A stretch of 6,643 nucleotides of DNA from NCBI GenBank assembly GCA_943324415.2, contig CALPLN020000106.1, positions 1 to 6,643 of the forward strand. The letters run 5' to 3'. This document shows positions 5,658 to 6,643 of the stretch, one piece after another (position 1 is the stretch's first letter; each line of letters opens with the position of its first letter). The notes beneath the pieces were generated by a model. The model was not told where the DNA came from. It saw only the letters and a program-made list of their open reading frames with translations, and did no database searches. The translations under genes and the position numbers were made by a program. The DNA is from Sediminibacterium ginsengisoli (lineage in GTDB: Bacteria; Bacteroidota; Bacteroidia; Chitinophagales; Chitinophagaceae).

Positions 5658-6643
5658 ATGAACAAAGGAAAATTATTTCAGTCAACAGTAGTCGCTGCAT
5701 TAGCAGGATTTATTTTTGGTTTTGACATGGTAGTTATATCTGGTGCAGATAAACCCATTCAAGAATTATGGCAAACCACACCTTGGTTCCATGGATTCTT
5801 TATTATGTCAATGGCTTTATGGGGAACTGTGCTTGGATCAATTTTTGCCGGTGCACCAACAGAAAAATATGGTCGTAAGAAAGTATTGATCTGGTTGGGC
5901 GTCTTGTTTATTGCTTCTGCGATTGGATCTGCGATTGCACAAGATCCATATACTTTCTCTTTCTTTAGATTGATTGGTGGAATTGCCATTGGTGTTTCAT
6001 CAGTAGTAGCACCAACGTATATCTCTGAGATTTCAAATAAAAACAACCGTGGGAAACTGGTAGGCATGTATCAATTCAATATTGTCTTTGGAATATTGGT
6101 GGCGTATTTGTCTAATTATTTTTTACAAGGTGTAGGTGGAGCAAATGATTGGCGTTGGATGTTGGCGGTGTTATTGGTGCCGTCCTTGATTTATACTTTC
6201 ATGGCAGTTGGATTGCCGGAGAGCCCAAGATGGTTGCTGTCTGTGAAGGGAGACGAAGCTACTGCGAGAAAAAATCTAGCAGCAGTGGGCGTAGAAAATA
6301 TAGAAGAGACCATTCAAGAAATCAATGCAGCCAATGCGCAAGAAAAATCTTTTGGCAGCGCTAACTTATTTACAAAGCACCATGTTAAAATAATTTCACT
6401 AGCATTTTTCATTGCTTTTTTCAATCAGGCTTCGGGTATTAACTTCCTTTTATATTATGCTCCAAGAATTTTAGAAGAAGCTGGATTTGCAAAAGACAAT
6501 TCTCTACTGAGTTCGATCTCCATTGGAATGATGAACCTAGTATTTACATTTGTTGGACTTTGGTTGATTGATCGCATTGGTCGTAAAACACTTTTGATCA
6601 TTGGTTCCTTTGGATATATCATTAGTTTGTCCATGGTGGCCTA
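5658..6643 (+). CDS. Sugar porter family MFS transporter, N-terminal part (3' end outside window)
   Basis: The 328 visible residues belong to the sugar porter family (XylE/GLUT type) of the major facilitator superfamily, inner-membrane carriers of monosaccharides or polyols. Family signatures are 'GAPTEKYGRKK' (65-75, loop 2-3), 'APTYISEIS' (118-126), 'DWRWM' (164-168), 'GLPESPRWLLS' (185-195) at the end of the sixth helix, 'NQASGINFLLYYAPRIL' (256-272) in helix 7 and 'DRIGRKTLL' (305-313). Asp23 in 'FGFDMVVISG' and Arg104 in 'FFRLIGGIAIG' match the proton-coupling pair of E. coli XylE, pointing to H+ symport. Gln139, Gln257 and Asn262 match sugar-binding positions; the first Gln of the QQ pair is Asn256 here. 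ATG 5658 gives a short cytoplasmic N-terminus before helix 1, as expected. The frame is open at the window end, about two thirds through a normal length. The transported sugar cannot be named. Confidence 0.93.
   Translation, partial: MNKGKLFQSTVVAALAGFIFGFDMVVISGADKPIQELWQTTPWFHGFFIMSMALWGTVLGSIFAGAPTEKYGRKKVLIWLGVLFIASAIGSAIAQDPYTFSFFRLIGGIAIGVSSVVAPTYISEISNKNNRGKLVGMYQFNIVFGILVAYLSNYFLQGVGGANDWRWMLAVLLVPSLIYTFMAVGLPESPRWLLSVKGDEATARKNLAAVGVENIEETIQEINAANAQEKSFGSANLFTKHHVKIISLAFFIAFFNQASGINFLLYYAPRILEEAGFAKDNSLLSSISIGMMNLVFTFVGLWLIDRIGRKTLLIIGSFGYIISLSMVA

Noticed and set aside
5759..6364. Open frames 5759-6067 (minus) and 6149-6364 (plus) within the transporter region.
   Set aside because: Both overlap the continuous MFS transporter frame from 5658, whose motifs run through the whole interval.

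Overview
This is an AT-rich stretch of chromosome that looks like a free-living Gram-negative Bacteroidota, with Chitinophagaceae or a related group as my best guess. The guess rests on the form of the proteins (DnaN ending in a PLML-type tail, NagA with an 'FIDLQLYGAGG' N-terminal motif, a YafV-type omega-amidase). It also rests on A-rich leaders in front of start codons with no clear Shine-Dalgarno sequences. KdsB implies a Kdo-containing lipopolysaccharide. The taxonomic call is inference; no rRNA or other marker is in the window.

Layout: (1) 1-252, + strand, the last 83 codons of thiL (thiamine-phosphate kinase). Its stop overlaps the stop of the convergent nagA by 4 bp, and its probable intrinsic terminator lies inside the nagA coding region. 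(2) 249-2672, - strand, a compact likely operon read recX > omega-amidase (Nit2/YafV type) > nagA, with gaps of 37 nt (30-70 nt depending on the start used) and 8 nt. (3) 2673-2783, a 111-bp divergent intergenic region with a perfect 12-bp palindrome and a leader hairpin ahead of dnaN. (4) 2784-3899, + strand, dnaN (sliding clamp), followed by a tandem hairpin and a good intrinsic terminator. (5) 4005-6643, + strand, a membrane-bound fatty acid hydroxylase/sterol desaturase family protein, then kdsB (CMP-Kdo synthesis), then a sugar:H+ symporter-like MFS transporter that runs off the window end.

Functionally this is mostly housekeeping: thiamine cofactor synthesis, amino-sugar (GlcNAc-6-P) recycling, repair of transaminase-derived omega-amides, control of RecA by RecX, replication processivity, outer-membrane LPS precursor synthesis and sugar uptake. 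I found no mobile element, CRISPR array, tRNA or rRNA, and no convincing novel defence or biosynthetic system. The more interesting points are small-scale: a terminator embedded in a neighbour's coding sequence, ambiguous start codons, hairpins around dnaN, and an uncharacterised hydroxylase-family membrane enzyme.
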